The notes under the pieces: model-generated
The model's database searches: none
The model's input: only the letters and a program-made list of their open reading frames with translations
What the model was told of the DNA's origin: nothing
Origin: a virus
IMG/VR virus record: IMGVR_UViG_3300037205_000008
Location: 1 to 41,127 of that record
Length of the DNA: 41,127 nucleotides
Reading direction: 5' to 3' (one strand)
Shown: one piece after another, positions 28,179 to 36,028 of the stretch
Layout of the letters: every line of letters starts with the position of its first letter
Position numbering within the stretch: position 1 is the stretch's first letter
Translations under genes and position numbers: made by a program

Positions 28179-29714
28179 ATGGCCGACTTCGGCGCCCCTG
28201 TCGCTCAAAACGTCAATGTCGATCCGTCGAAGGGACTTTCGACGCTATCGGACATTCTCGGCATCACGCAGAAGAAGCAGGCGATTCAATCTGGCGCTTT
28301 GCAGATTCAGCAGCAGCAGCAAAACCTGGATACCGGGCTAGCGACGCAGCAAAGTGCGCAGGCGACGGCGCAAAAAGATCAGCAGGCGATGCAGGAACGG
28401 CAGTACCTGCAAACGATCATGAAGAATGGGAAAGACGAGCAGGGCAATCCCATTGTTGATCAGCAAGGCAATCCGAATGTGCCGGCCATGTCGTCTGCAA
28501 TCATGCGCAACATGCCGACGACTGGCCAGCCGATCATCCAAAACCTCATCAAAACGCAGGATGACCGTCTCAAGCTAAATGATGCGGCGCGCCAGCTTGG
28601 GCAAAACTACCGCAATGATCTGTCGGGCATCGTCGCTTCATCCATTGGAACCAAGGACGATCCTGCCGCCATAGGGGCAAAGCTAGACGCCTACGGTCAG
28701 CTAAACCCATCGGCCGCCCCATCCATTTCCTATGCCAAGGATTTGGTCGCGCACCTTGATCCGTCGCTTCCGCAGAAGGCGCGCGATCAGGCATTACTGC
28801 GCATCCAGCAAGCGTTTCAGCCTGCCAGCACCACGGAAGCCGAACAACGCCCCACGGTCAGCGGAGTCACTGGTCCACAAGGCGGCCTACAACTGCTCAA
28901 TACCAATCCGCGGTCTCCGGAAGGTACGGGACCTATTGGCTCGGAAATGCGCCAAGGGTTGCCGCTCCAGGTTGTCACGAACACCGCAGGCCAGCCGGAA
29001 GTGTTCGGGCAGGGCGGCCCATCTGGCGCACCTGGATCTGGCGTAGGTGGGGGCGGTCCGTTGAACGGCAATCTTCGGTTCCCGACCAAGGCACAGACTG
29101 AAGCGCAGGGCGGATTGTCTGCCGACATGGTGAGCCACTTCAATGGGCTAAACGCCGCCGCCGCGCAATTGCCGATCACGAACGCCCTAACCAAGACGAT
29201 TCAGGGCCTCGCGCCGTCTGCTTTTACTGGTGTAGGGGCAGACCGCAAGCAGTACACCGCAGGCATCGCGCAAGCCCTGGGTGTGAAGCTGACCGGCGAT
29301 GAGCAGACCGATACCAACCTGCTGAACAAGGCATTTGCGCAATTGAACATGTCCACGCCGGCAGGAACCGATGCTGCGCGTACGTTGGTGGAGGCTGGGC
29401 GGCCGAATAGCAAAATGGACAAGAACGCGATTCTCGAGGCAGCAGGAACCGTTGCCAGCCAGCTAAAGATGAATGTTGCCGAACGTAACTTCCTCAGCTC
29501 CATTCGCACGGCAAACGGTGGTACTGGCGACGCCCCGAAATACCAGCAGGCGCGGCAATTTTTCGAGCAAAACGCCGATCCGCGAATTTGGCAGTACGAG
29601 GATTTGAAGCGCGCCAGTCCTGACGCCGCTAATGCATTCATCAACCGACAGCCGGATGGTGGCGACCTTGCCAATAAAGCGGATGCTTTGACGAAAGCTG
29701 GATTCTTCCAATGA
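28179..29714 (+). CDS. Ejection protein, P22 gp20-like (511 aa)
   Basis: A Gln/Ala-rich helical N-terminal half (IQQQQQNLDTGLATQQSAQ) is followed by a Gly/Pro-rich linker (near residues 280-305) and a helical C-terminal domain (LTKTIQGLAPSAFTGVG, later VERNFLSS-like AERNFLSSIRT). Size (P22 gp20 is 471 aa), position between the gp7- and gp16-like genes, and composition support the assignment. Overlaps the next gene by 4 bases. Confidence 0.75.
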   Translation: MADFGAPVAQNVNVDPSKGLSTLSDILGITQKKQAIQSGALQIQQQQQNLDTGLATQQSAQATAQKDQQAMQERQYLQTIMKNGKDEQGNPIVDQQGNPNVPAMSSAIMRNMPTTGQPIIQNLIKTQDDRLKLNDAARQLGQNYRNDLSGIVASSIGTKDDPAAIGAKLDAYGQLNPSAAPSISYAKDLVAHLDPSLPQKARDQALLRIQQAFQPASTTEAEQRPTVSGVTGPQGGLQLLNTNPRSPEGTGPIGSEMRQGLPLQVVTNTAGQPEVFGQGGPSGAPGSGVGGGGPLNGNLRFPTKAQTEAQGGLSADMVSHFNGLNAAAAQLPITNALTKTIQGLAPSAFTGVGADRKQYTAGIAQALGVKLTGDEQTDTNLLNKAFAQLNMSTPAGTDAARTLVEAGRPNSKMDKNAILEAAGTVASQLKMNVAERNFLSSIRTANGGTGDAPKYQQARQFFEQNADPRIWQYEDLKRASPDAANAFINRQPDGGDLANKADALTKAGFFQ

Positions 29715-31846
29715 GCCTGGGGGACGACATGCGTTCGGATCTCGGCATCATTGATGCGCCGAGTCCCCCCGCTTCGCTTGGCGATTCCATGCGGGCGGAC
29801 CTGAAAAGCCCGAGTACCAAGTCGTCCGCAAAACAGCCCGATCCGACCATTTTGGATGCTGCCAGCAGCGTCCTGAACGGAGCTCTAGGTGTAGGAGAAA
29901 CAGCCCTACATGCCGGTTCCGCGGCACTTGGGGCAACCCTTGGCGGATTCCGTGCCGCAGGCGTTGCGGCTGGTGATATGCTGGATCGCGGTGAGTGGAT
30001 TCCGAGCAAGGAAACCTCCGCCGATGCCCTCCAGAAAGCCCATGAGCTTGCAAGCGGGGTGACGTATGAACCAAGGACAGAGACAGGCCAGGCCCTCACC
30101 GGAACGCTCGGGAGTGCATTCGATGCGATCACGCAGCACCGGATGCCAGGGCAGCGGACCCTCGCAGAAACCTACAACCCACGGCCTGATCTGGTGGAGC
30201 TTGGCGGGGCTATTGTGCCCGCAGTTGCTCCTGTTGCCGCGAAGCTGGCAGGACGCGTCGGCGCAGCGACAACCGGCACCACAGACGCCGGAGCCGCAGC
30301 CCTCGACCAAGCCCTCGGCCGACCTTCCCCCGCTACCGCAGGGGCAGCAGCGGCAACTGACGCAGGAGCAGTATCAAGACCTCCTGTACAAGGGGCTGAT
30401 CCGCTCGCAGTAGCGCCGTACGCCTCAGGCGGTTCTGCAGCCGCGACAATCGGCACGCAGGCTACCGCCGCATCGCCTCAACTCGTCCAGGCTTTACGCC
30501 AGAGCGCCCTTGCCGCCAAGAACGGCCAAGGCACGTTCAACGCTGCCGCCGCCGAGAGACATATCGTCGCCGACAGGCTCGGCGTTCAACTGTCCGAAGG
30601 GCAAGCCACTGGTAGTCCGCAACTCATCTCGGAGGAGCTGAACTCCCGCAAGGAACTCGGCACCGAGGAAAACTACCACGCGCAGGATCAGCAACTCGGC
30701 AACGTCCTGACGAATCTGCGGGATAAAGTCGGGCCGGACGTTTTTGCCTCCGATCCGGTCGGACTCGGACAAATCCTCCTGGACGCCAAAAAGGAAGGGG
30801 CTTTAGCCGACAACGCTCGAGTCGGCACCAAGTACCAGGCTTTGCAGGACGCCGCTAAACAAGCCAATCTGCCGAACATGGGCATTGATACGGATGCGAT
30901 GTTTGCGAACATCGACCAAGCCCTCAAAGACAAGCTATTAACGCATCACGTACCCGATGCGCTGACAAGAACGCTGGAAGGCGTCAAAGACGGCACCACG
31001 CCATTAACCCCGGAAGCCTATGAATCCCTGCGGTCGCAATTATCGACCGCGCAGCGGGAAGGCAATGGCAGCGAACGGGCGGCGGCGGGAGTCATCCGGG
31101 ACCAGCTAGAAGCGATGCCAATGACGCCGGAAGCAGCCCATCTCAAGGGGCTTGCCGATGACGCGCGCCAAACCGCAGCCCAAGTATTCGCCAAGCAAGA
31201 CCCGCGTCGGCTGAATACCTACGATCCGGCCTATGCGGATGCTGCGCGCGACCTGGACACGCCGATTGGTTCCCCTTCTCCACTGGCGGCGACGTTCGTT
31301 CAAAAGCATGTCTTGGGCGCCAATCCGGTCTACATGCAGCGCAGTTTGGACAACCTGAAAGCGGCAGCGGATTCAGGCTTGATTGATCCAGCAACCGCCG
31401 AACGCGCGAGGCAAACCGCGGCAGTTTCAATGCTTGAGGAATTGAAGAATAAAGCCAAGGTCGGGGATCGGGACAAGCCCTTTGCGGCCGATGGATTCAA
31501 CAATACGTTGAAAGCCCTCCAACCCAAGCTAGGCGTATTCGATTCGGACACTGCCGACACCCTGAACGATGTAAGCCGAGTGTCCGGATGGATCAAGGAC
31601 CGTCCTACGGGAAATTGGGTCAACAACTCCAATACCGCAGTAGATCAGCGGTCGCCGATTGCTCGAGGGGCGAGTGCCCTATTGAGCGGTGGCATTCAAT
31701 ATATTGGGGATACTGCTGTCCCGCTCGCAAAGCTCGGAACAAAGTTTGTTCAAGGACAAGAGGCTCGAGCAGCACAGCGTGCCGCAGAAGATCGCGTAGA
31801 TAAACAATGGGGGCCTGCGGCTGGCACCCTGACGAGACCGCAATGA
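29711..31846 (+). CDS. Ejection protein, P22 gp16-like (711 aa)
   Basis: The largest ejection protein. Short N-terminal repeats are present (SLGDDMRSDLG, then SLGDSMRADLK). An Ala/Gly-rich, possibly membrane-active stretch follows (residues about 55-90, ALGATLGGFRAAGVAAG), and a long helical C-terminal region contains LGVQLSEGQATGS and ARVGTKYQALQD. P22 gp16 is 609 aa. A coherent second reading frame (30066-30413, +1) runs inside the Ala/Pro-rich linker. Confidence 0.75.
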   Translation: MSLGDDMRSDLGIIDAPSPPASLGDSMRADLKSPSTKSSAKQPDPTILDAASSVLNGALGVGETALHAGSAALGATLGGFRAAGVAAGDMLDRGEWIPSKETSADALQKAHELASGVTYEPRTETGQALTGTLGSAFDAITQHRMPGQRTLAETYNPRPDLVELGGAIVPAVAPVAAKLAGRVGAATTGTTDAGAAALDQALGRPSPATAGAAAATDAGAVSRPPVQGADPLAVAPYASGGSAAATIGTQATAASPQLVQALRQSALAAKNGQGTFNAAAAERHIVADRLGVQLSEGQATGSPQLISEELNSRKELGTEENYHAQDQQLGNVLTNLRDKVGPDVFASDPVGLGQILLDAKKEGALADNARVGTKYQALQDAAKQANLPNMGIDTDAMFANIDQALKDKLLTHHVPDALTRTLEGVKDGTTPLTPEAYESLRSQLSTAQREGNGSERAAAGVIRDQLEAMPMTPEAAHLKGLADDARQTAAQVFAKQDPRRLNTYDPAYADAARDLDTPIGSPSPLAATFVQKHVLGANPVYMQRSLDNLKAAADSGLIDPATAERARQTAAVSMLEELKNKAKVGDRDKPFAADGFNNTLKALQPKLGVFDSDTADTLNDVSRVSGWIKDRPTGNWVNNSNTAVDQRSPIARGASALLSGGIQYIGDTAVPLAKLGTKFVQGQEARAAQRAAEDRVDKQWGPAAGTLTRPQ

Positions 31847-32949
31847 CTGCAACCGTCGCATTCTGCCCGCCGCTGATCCTGCAATTTACCGACAACGGCG
31901 GCAAATTACTGGTCGGCGGTTCCGTCTTGACTCAGGTCGGTGGAGTCAATACCGCGACTTATCAGGACAACGGCGGAGCAACGGCTTTGCCGAATCCGAT
32001 CCCGCTCAACTCTCGCGGCGAGATTAGCAATTCATCCGGACAGTCCCAGCAGCTATTCCTGATCGCTGGGAGTGTCTACACGTTCACGATCTACGATGCT
32101 TCCGGGAATCAGATCGACCAAGCGCAGTACGTTGGAAACAGCTTGAGCGGTAACGCCCTCATCAGCGGAACCCTCTCAGGTACAACGACACTCGCCGGGA
32201 CTCTAGCCGGCTCTGCGACATTCTCCGGAACCTTGACCGGAGGAACGCTTGCAAGCCCGACGATTACTGGCGCTGCGATATCCGGAGGGACGATATCTGG
32301 TGCTGCGATTACTGGCGGCACGATTGCATCGGCCACGATCAGCAGCCTATCTACTCTTACCGTAAGCGGCGTTGCGAGCCTTGGTTCGGTAGATACGTTG
32401 CTAGTCCAAGCTCCATCCACAGGATCAACCACGGGATACCTTGACCTTACCGGCAATCTCGGGGCGATAGGAACTGGTTGGAGAGTCGATGCCAATCAAA
32501 GACTCGTCAATCCTGGGGCGTCGCAATCCCAAGTGATGGCGCAATTGACCGCTTCTCAAACCAGCGGCAGCGACATTATCTGGAACAACATTCCCGCCTA
32601 CGGCGTTAATCGTCAGCCTGGGGGAACGCTTCTTAATACAGGGACTGGCGTTGTCACGATCCCTACAGGTGGAGCTGGAGACTGGCTCATAACCGTCACG
32701 GTGAATGTCGCCAATAACTCCGGTGGAGGACATAATGCGGTCCTTCAAATTAACCGCAACGGCAGCAACATCATCGCGTTTTACGAAGGCGATAGCGCTG
32801 CCAGCCTCGGCATATTCACCGCGACGTTTACCGCCGTCTTGACTCTTGCAGCCGCAGACACGATCAAAGTAACCAAGACCGATGCAGCGTGGTCGTCAAC
32901 AATCTATTGTGCTTCTGGATCGACATTTTCAATGCGCCAACTTGGCTAG
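31843..32949 (+). CDS. Tail fibre with repeat stalk and C1q-like tip (368 aa)
   Basis: Residues 1-70 resemble a podovirus virion-binding head (QFTDNGGKLLVGGSVLTQVG, then NPIPLNSRGEI). Residues about 100-185 are a Gly/Thr/Ala repeat in 5- to 10-residue units (GTLSGTTTLAGTLAGSATF; ITGAAISGGTISGAAITGG), a likely triple beta-helix stalk. The last 120 residues form a C1q/TNF-like jelly-roll (WLITVTVNVANNSGG, then AADTIKVTKTDA). The start overlaps the ejection gene's stop. A second receptor-binding protein besides the tailspike is implied. Confidence 0.72.
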   Translation: MTATVAFCPPLILQFTDNGGKLLVGGSVLTQVGGVNTATYQDNGGATALPNPIPLNSRGEISNSSGQSQQLFLIAGSVYTFTIYDASGNQIDQAQYVGNSLSGNALISGTLSGTTTLAGTLAGSATFSGTLTGGTLASPTITGAAISGGTISGAAITGGTIASATISSLSTLTVSGVASLGSVDTLLVQAPSTGSTTGYLDLTGNLGAIGTGWRVDANQRLVNPGASQSQVMAQLTASQTSGSDIIWNNIPAYGVNRQPGGTLLNTGTGVVTIPTGGAGDWLITVTVNVANNSGGGHNAVLQINRNGSNIIAFYEGDSAASLGIFTATFTAVLTLAAADTIKVTKTDAAWSSTIYCASGSTFSMRQLG

Positions 32950-32954
32950 GAGCG

Positions 32955-33185
32955 ATGATGACAATCAAGGATGTAATTCAGCAAATCGAAGCAGGGGCAA
33001 CACATATCTGGGCGCGCGTCGAAGGTGAAGTTTTGAAGGTGACGCACCATACCGAAGGGCAGATTGCCGCCGAGTACGACAAGGCGGTAGCTGAACTAGC
33101 TCCTGTCCTGGCTCAATATCACGCGCTGGTGACGAAGGTGGAAGCACTCGCGGCGGCACTTGGCAAACCAGTCCCGCCGACTTGA
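32955..33185 (+). CDS. Small helical protein (76 aa)
   Basis: TAGGAG lies 4 bases before ATG 32955, and a second ATG follows directly. The protein is one long amphipathic helix (AEYDKAVAELAPVLAQYHAL) with a Pro tail (KPVPPT). Such proteins are frequent between tail-fibre and lysis genes; function unknown. Confidence 0.6.
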   Translation: MMTIKDVIQQIEAGATHIWARVEGEVLKVTHHTEGQIAAEYDKAVAELAPVLAQYHALVTKVEALAAALGKPVPPT

Positions 33186-33191
33186 TTTTTT
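33151..33191 (+). terminator. Candidate intrinsic terminator before the lysis cassette
   Basis: CGGCGG (33151-33156) pairs with CCGCCG (33174-33179). Inside, ACT and GG pair with AGT and CC around a CAAA loop, with one mismatch and one bulge. Six T residues start at 33186, seven bases after the stem. It overlaps the end of the preceding gene. The gap before the T-run makes it imperfect; it may reduce expression of the lysis genes. Confidence 0.4.
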
Positions 33192-33194
33192 ACC

Positions 33195-33389
33195 ATGCGC
33201 CAGAAAACCTGGGACGCATCCGACACGCATGACTGGTGTCAAGGAATCATCTGCCATACCACGATTTTATGGTGGGGCTTCAAGCGGGAGTTTGAACAAT
33301 GGGAAGCACGAAATCCGCTGGCTCCGAACGCGCAAAAGGTCATGGTCTATCGGCAGATGAAAGGGCGGTATGGGATCGACTGGATTTAA
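33195..33389 (+). CDS. Hypothetical protein (64 aa)
   Basis: Trp- and Cys-rich small protein (MRQKTWDASDTHDWCQGIIC, then LWWGFKREFEQW). The ribosome-binding site is poor. The last 90 bases overlap the gene at 33299 in another frame. Not recognised; possibly a lysis accessory because of position. Confidence 0.5.
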   Translation: MRQKTWDASDTHDWCQGIICHTTILWWGFKREFEQWEARNPLAPNAQKVMVYRQMKGRYGIDWI

Positions 33390-33685
33390 CCACGCATCTT
33401 GCGAATGTCGATATCGACGTGGGCCAACCGACCAAGCGCAAGCCGCTGCTCGAGTTCTCGATCAACGTGCCGACCATTCTGGCCGCTGCTGGGCTCATGT
33501 GGTCTGTCATGCAGTGGTACGCAGATGCGAGAGTTTGGCAGAGCAAGGTTGAAGTGATGAGGCAGTCCGATCTTGAATTGCAGGCTTTGAGGGACGACGC
33601 CATGAAGCAACGATTGGCCGAGATTGGCGACCAGCTAAAGGTCATCGGCGCGAGACTTGACGCGAGGGACGTACATGGACGCTGA
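33299..33685 (+). CDS. Membrane protein with coiled-coil tail (up to 128 aa), possible holin
   Basis: The core has one transmembrane segment (INVPTILAAAGLMWSVMQWYA) followed by a charged helix (LELQALRDDAMKQRLAEIG, LKVIGARLDARD). ATG 33299 follows GGGAG but the first 30 residues overlap another gene; GTG 33419 is an alternative start that keeps the membrane segment. The position directly upstream of the endolysin suits a holin or pinholin-like protein; the overlap with the endolysin start is 11 bases. Confidence 0.6.
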   Translation: MGSTKSAGSERAKGHGLSADERAVWDRLDLTTHLANVDIDVGQPTKRKPLLEFSINVPTILAAAGLMWSVMQWYADARVWQSKVEVMRQSDLELQALRDDAMKQRLAEIGDQLKVIGARLDARDVHGR

Positions 33686-34226
33686 CCTTGGTTTGACAGC
33701 CGTCAAGATTGCGAAGGCGACAGGTTCAAATCTTGATGCCGCCGCGCAGTTCCTGCCGTTGTTCAATGACGCTTTCCCTCGTTACGACATAACAACGACT
33801 CCCCGGATTGCGATGTTCCTCGCTCAAGCTGGACATGAAAGCGGCGGGTTGAAGTGGCTTGAAGAGATTTGGGGGCCGACCGAAACGCAGCTTCATTACG
33901 AAGGGCGTTCAGACTTGGGAAATACGCAGCCTGGCGACGGATGGAAATATAGAGGTCGTGGGATTTTCCAGATCACCGGGCGGGCCAACTATCAAAGGGA
34001 AGGCTTGATGCTGGATCAGGACTTCGTTTCCAGTCCAGACCTTGTATCGATGCCGTATTGGGCCACGGAAACGGCGTGCATGTTTTGGCTGAAACATGGA
34101 TGCAACCAGCTTGCCGACGACAACGGGCTTGAGGCTATCACCCGAATTATTAACGGAGGATTGACGGGTTACGCGGATCGCCTGGCGCTTTACAACGATG
34201 CGATGGACGTTTTGAGCGAAGCATGA
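33675..34226 (+). CDS. Endolysin, glycoside hydrolase family 19 (183 aa)
   Basis: Cleaves peptidoglycan glycan strands (GH19 lysozyme-type chitinase fold). Key features are AGHESGGLKWLEE with catalytic Glu55, KYRGRGIFQITGRANY, and the C-terminal ITRIINGG. Length is typical of phage GH19 endolysins. There is no signal peptide, so a holin is required. ATG 33675 follows GAGGGACG; an upstream TTG at 33657 is less likely. Confidence 0.92.
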   Translation: MDADLGLTAVKIAKATGSNLDAAAQFLPLFNDAFPRYDITTTPRIAMFLAQAGHESGGLKWLEEIWGPTETQLHYEGRSDLGNTQPGDGWKYRGRGIFQITGRANYQREGLMLDQDFVSSPDLVSMPYWATETACMFWLKHGCNQLADDNGLEAITRIINGGLTGYADRLALYNDAMDVLSEA

Positions 34227-34567
34227 ACGATATAGCTTCATTCTTCGCCGGCATGGCCGATTTGCCGGCCATGATCCTGATTGTGCTGCTGCTTGCGATG
34301 GGCTGGATGTGCCTGCAGGCGCAACGTCGGTCCGACTTTGATTTCGCACGCATGCTACGCGATGACAACGGCAAGGAATCCGCGCTGAATCTCGGGATTC
34401 TTGGATCGTTCGCAATCTCGAGCTGGACGATCATGCATGAGGCTTTCAAGGGTAGTCTGGACTCGCAACTATTTTGGGCTTACTGCATGACGTGGAGCGG
34501 AGCCAGGGTTTTCATTGTCGCGGCTCAGAAGTGGGATGGTCGTCTACCGTGGGCCAAGGGAGCGTGA
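34223..34567 (+). CDS. Probable holin-type membrane protein (114 aa)
   Basis: Two to three hydrophobic stretches are visible: MILIVLLLAMGWMCL (about 17-31), LNLGILGSFAISSWTIM (about 55-71) and a weaker LFWAYCMTWSGARVFIV (about 84-100), separated by a charged loop. Position between endolysin and spanin genes fits a class II or III holin. It overlaps both neighbours by 4 and 1 bases. Confidence 0.65.
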   Translation: MNDIASFFAGMADLPAMILIVLLLAMGWMCLQAQRRSDFDFARMLRDDNGKESALNLGILGSFAISSWTIMHEAFKGSLDSQLFWAYCMTWSGARVFIVAAQKWDGRLPWAKGA

Positions 34568-35169
34568 TGTTCGGAATCCTCAAGACAGTTCTAGCTCCGG
34601 TCGAGCCGTACATCGAAGGGCTGAGGATCGCTCTCTACGTCGGCGTTGCCATCGCTCTATTCGGCTTTGGCTGGACGATCCGGGGCAAGATTGACGCTTC
34701 GGCTCTTGCGAAGTTATCCGCTCAGTGGTCCGACGAGAGGGCCAAGGAAGCGGCTACAGCTTTAGCGATTCAACAGCAACGCGACGCCGCAGCCAATCAG
34801 GCTTTACAGGCTGCGATGGATGAAGCGCACAAGACAGAAATGACCCTGCAAAACCTGAAGGACCAGAATGCGAAACTCGCTCAAACGAACACTGCTCTTG
34901 GCTCTGCTAACGACAAGCTGCGCAACGCAGTTGCCGCCTACGCCAGCGGTGGTAGTGGCGCCACAATCCCGGCCTGCGCCGGAATTGCTGGTCGAGCCCG
35001 AGTCCTCGGGCAGTTACTCGCAACAGGCGGAAGTTTATTTGAGGAATGTTCAAGCCTGGCAGTCCAAGGTGCAAGCCTGGCAAGCCAGCTCGGCGGCGAC
35101 GCTGAACGCCTCGCAGACCGACTCCGAGCCCTCATCCAGTACGAGCAAGCAGTAAATAAAGGCCCGTGA
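34567..35169 (+). CDS. Rz: i-spanin, Rz-like (200 aa)
   Basis: An N-terminal signal anchor (LYVGVAIALFGFGWTI, residues about 20-36) is followed by a long periplasmic coiled coil (QQQRDAAANQALQAAMDEA) and a Cys-containing globular end with leucine-rich helices (ARVLGQLLATGGSLFEECSS). With Rz1 encoded inside it, it forms the two-component spanin that fuses inner and outer membranes in the last step of Gram-negative lysis. ATG 34567 overlaps the holin-type gene stop. Confidence 0.83.
   Translation: MFGILKTVLAPVEPYIEGLRIALYVGVAIALFGFGWTIRGKIDASALAKLSAQWSDERAKEAATALAIQQQRDAAANQALQAAMDEAHKTEMTLQNLKDQNAKLAQTNTALGSANDKLRNAVAAYASGGSGATIPACAGIAGRARVLGQLLATGGSLFEECSSLAVQGASLASQLGGDAERLADRLRALIQYEQAVNKGP
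34868..35155 (+). CDS. Rz1: o-spanin, Rz1-like lipoprotein embedded in Rz (95 aa)
   Basis: The +1-frame ORF lies wholly inside Rz. It has a basic start, a hydrophobic core (RTLLLALLTTSC) with the lipobox ending in Cys18, then the Pro-rich linker typical of Rz1 (QLPPTPAVVVAPQSRPAPE) and a Gln/Ser-rich helix. It would be anchored in the outer membrane and pair with Rz. Fully embedded Rz1 genes are known in lambda-like phages. Confidence 0.8.
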   Translation: MRNSLKRTLLLALLTTSCATQLPPTPAVVVAPQSRPAPELLVEPESSGSYSQQAEVYLRNVQAWQSKVQAWQASSAATLNASQTDSEPSSSTSKQ

Positions 35170-35396
35170 GCGATCATTGGTGGGCCAAGGGTGGTGCGAA
35201 GGTCCGTGGAGATACCACGCTGGACCGATGGGCGCAATTTATTGCTAAAGCGATGCAGAAGAAACATCCTGACGATCCGCGCCAAGGCCGAGCAGATATC
35301 TACCGCCAGGTCGAGGGGCAGACTGACGGGAAGTGGTGGGACGCGTTCATAAAGCATACAAGCCGCGTCGTCTGGTTCAAGTGGCGCGACAAATGA
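35166..35396 (+). CDS. Small Trp-rich protein (76 aa)
   Basis: Basic, aromatic protein (DHWWAKGGAKVRGDTTLDRW, then DGKWWDAFIKHTSRVVW). The GTG start at 35166 overlaps the Rz stop. No family recognised. Late position suggests a lysis or release accessory, or a passenger gene. Confidence 0.6.
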   Translation: MSDHWWAKGGAKVRGDTTLDRWAQFIAKAMQKKHPDDPRQGRADIYRQVEGQTDGKWWDAFIKHTSRVVWFKWRDK

Positions 35397-35503
35397 GGAC
35401 CAAGCACTGGTTGATCTTGGCATTCCTTGCCGGCATGATGACGATGCGAGTTGCAGATGCGCCATGTAGTAGACAATCGGCAGACGCGCACAAGTCGCAC
35501 TAG
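35393..35503 (+). CDS. 36-aa signal-peptide-like protein
   Basis: ATGA overlap with the previous gene. MRTKHWLILAFLAGMMTM has a positive start and a hydrophobic core, followed by a short polar tail with one Cys. It resembles a signal anchor. It is the last rightward gene: its TAG shares the CTAG at 35500-35503 with the stop codon of the converging leftward gene. Confidence 0.5.
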   Translation: MRTKHWLILAFLAGMMTMRVADAPCSRQSADAHKSH

Positions 35504-35694
35504 ATCGGCTCATCAGGCTCTAGAGGCTTTTCCATCACGCCCGGGATATGCCGAGGATGTGCTTTGGTGATGTATGCGGCGATGGCTAGGCGGGCGTATT
35601 CGGTCATTTCCCAAACTGTGTACATGTCTGAAGATGGCCCATGTCCTTTCGGAAGCGGCGGCAACGGGAACGCATCGGCTTCTGCTTTAGGCAT
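35500..35694 (-). CDS. Last gene of the leftward cluster (64 aa, hypothetical)
   Basis: Pro-rich at the start (ADAFPLPPLPKGHGPSSD) with a helical centre (EMTEYARLAIAAYITKAHP) and a proline/acidic end. ATG 35694 follows GGAGGG, a strong ribosome-binding site located in the 20-codon ORF upstream, and the two overlap as TGATG. No family recognised. Confidence 0.6.
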   Translation of the reverse strand: MPKAEADAFPLPPLPKGHGPSSDMYTVWEMTEYARLAIAAYITKAHPRHIPGVMEKPLEPDEPI

Positions 35695-35756
35695 CAGTCC
35701 CTCCAGAGGATCGCCAGGGCCAGCGGCAGCAGCATGGCGGTCTGTAGAAGCGTCAC
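35694..35756 (-). CDS. 20-codon hydrophobic peptide ORF
   Basis: GTG 35756 overlaps the stop of the upstream gene (GTGA) and its TGA overlaps the next ATG (TGATG). The peptide VTLLQTAMLLPLALAILWRD is a single membrane-spanning length. Overlaps on both sides argue that it is translated. It could be a small membrane peptide or only a coupling device that carries the GGAGGG site. Confidence 0.5.
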   Translation of the reverse strand: MTLLQTAMLLPLALAILWRD

Positions 35757-36028
35757 AGCGGCGCCTGCGAGCGGATCAGCGCAAGCATGTCGCCGCAGCG
35801 AGTTGCAAGATCGTGCAGCAGTTCTACGTCGGCGGTCAGGCGATTCTTGGCGGCGTTGGCTTCGTGCGTGTTGCGTGCGAATCGGAAGTCGTTAAGTTCC
35901 TTCACAAGATCGGCGATATACGCATCCTTGGCCTTTATTTCTTTGGCCTGCGCTTCGTTGACGGCGCGCAGATGCGCAATCGCAATTGACGCGTGCACGT
36001 GTTCCTCGGGATCGGGGCAGTCGGTCAT
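35753..36028 (-). CDS. Hypothetical helical protein (91 aa)
   Basis: After a short acidic start (TDCPDPEEHVHAS) the protein is a long coiled coil (AQAKEIKAKDAYIADLVKEL). A second helix ends the protein (LLHDLATRCGDMLALIRSQ). ATG 36028 has GGAGC 8 bases upstream and overlaps the preceding stop. Similar short helical proteins with this beginning are common in phage early regions; not named. Confidence 0.65.
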   Translation of the reverse strand: MTDCPDPEEHVHASIAIAHLRAVNEAQAKEIKAKDAYIADLVKELNDFRFARNTHEANAAKNRLTADVELLHDLATRCGDMLALIRSQAPL

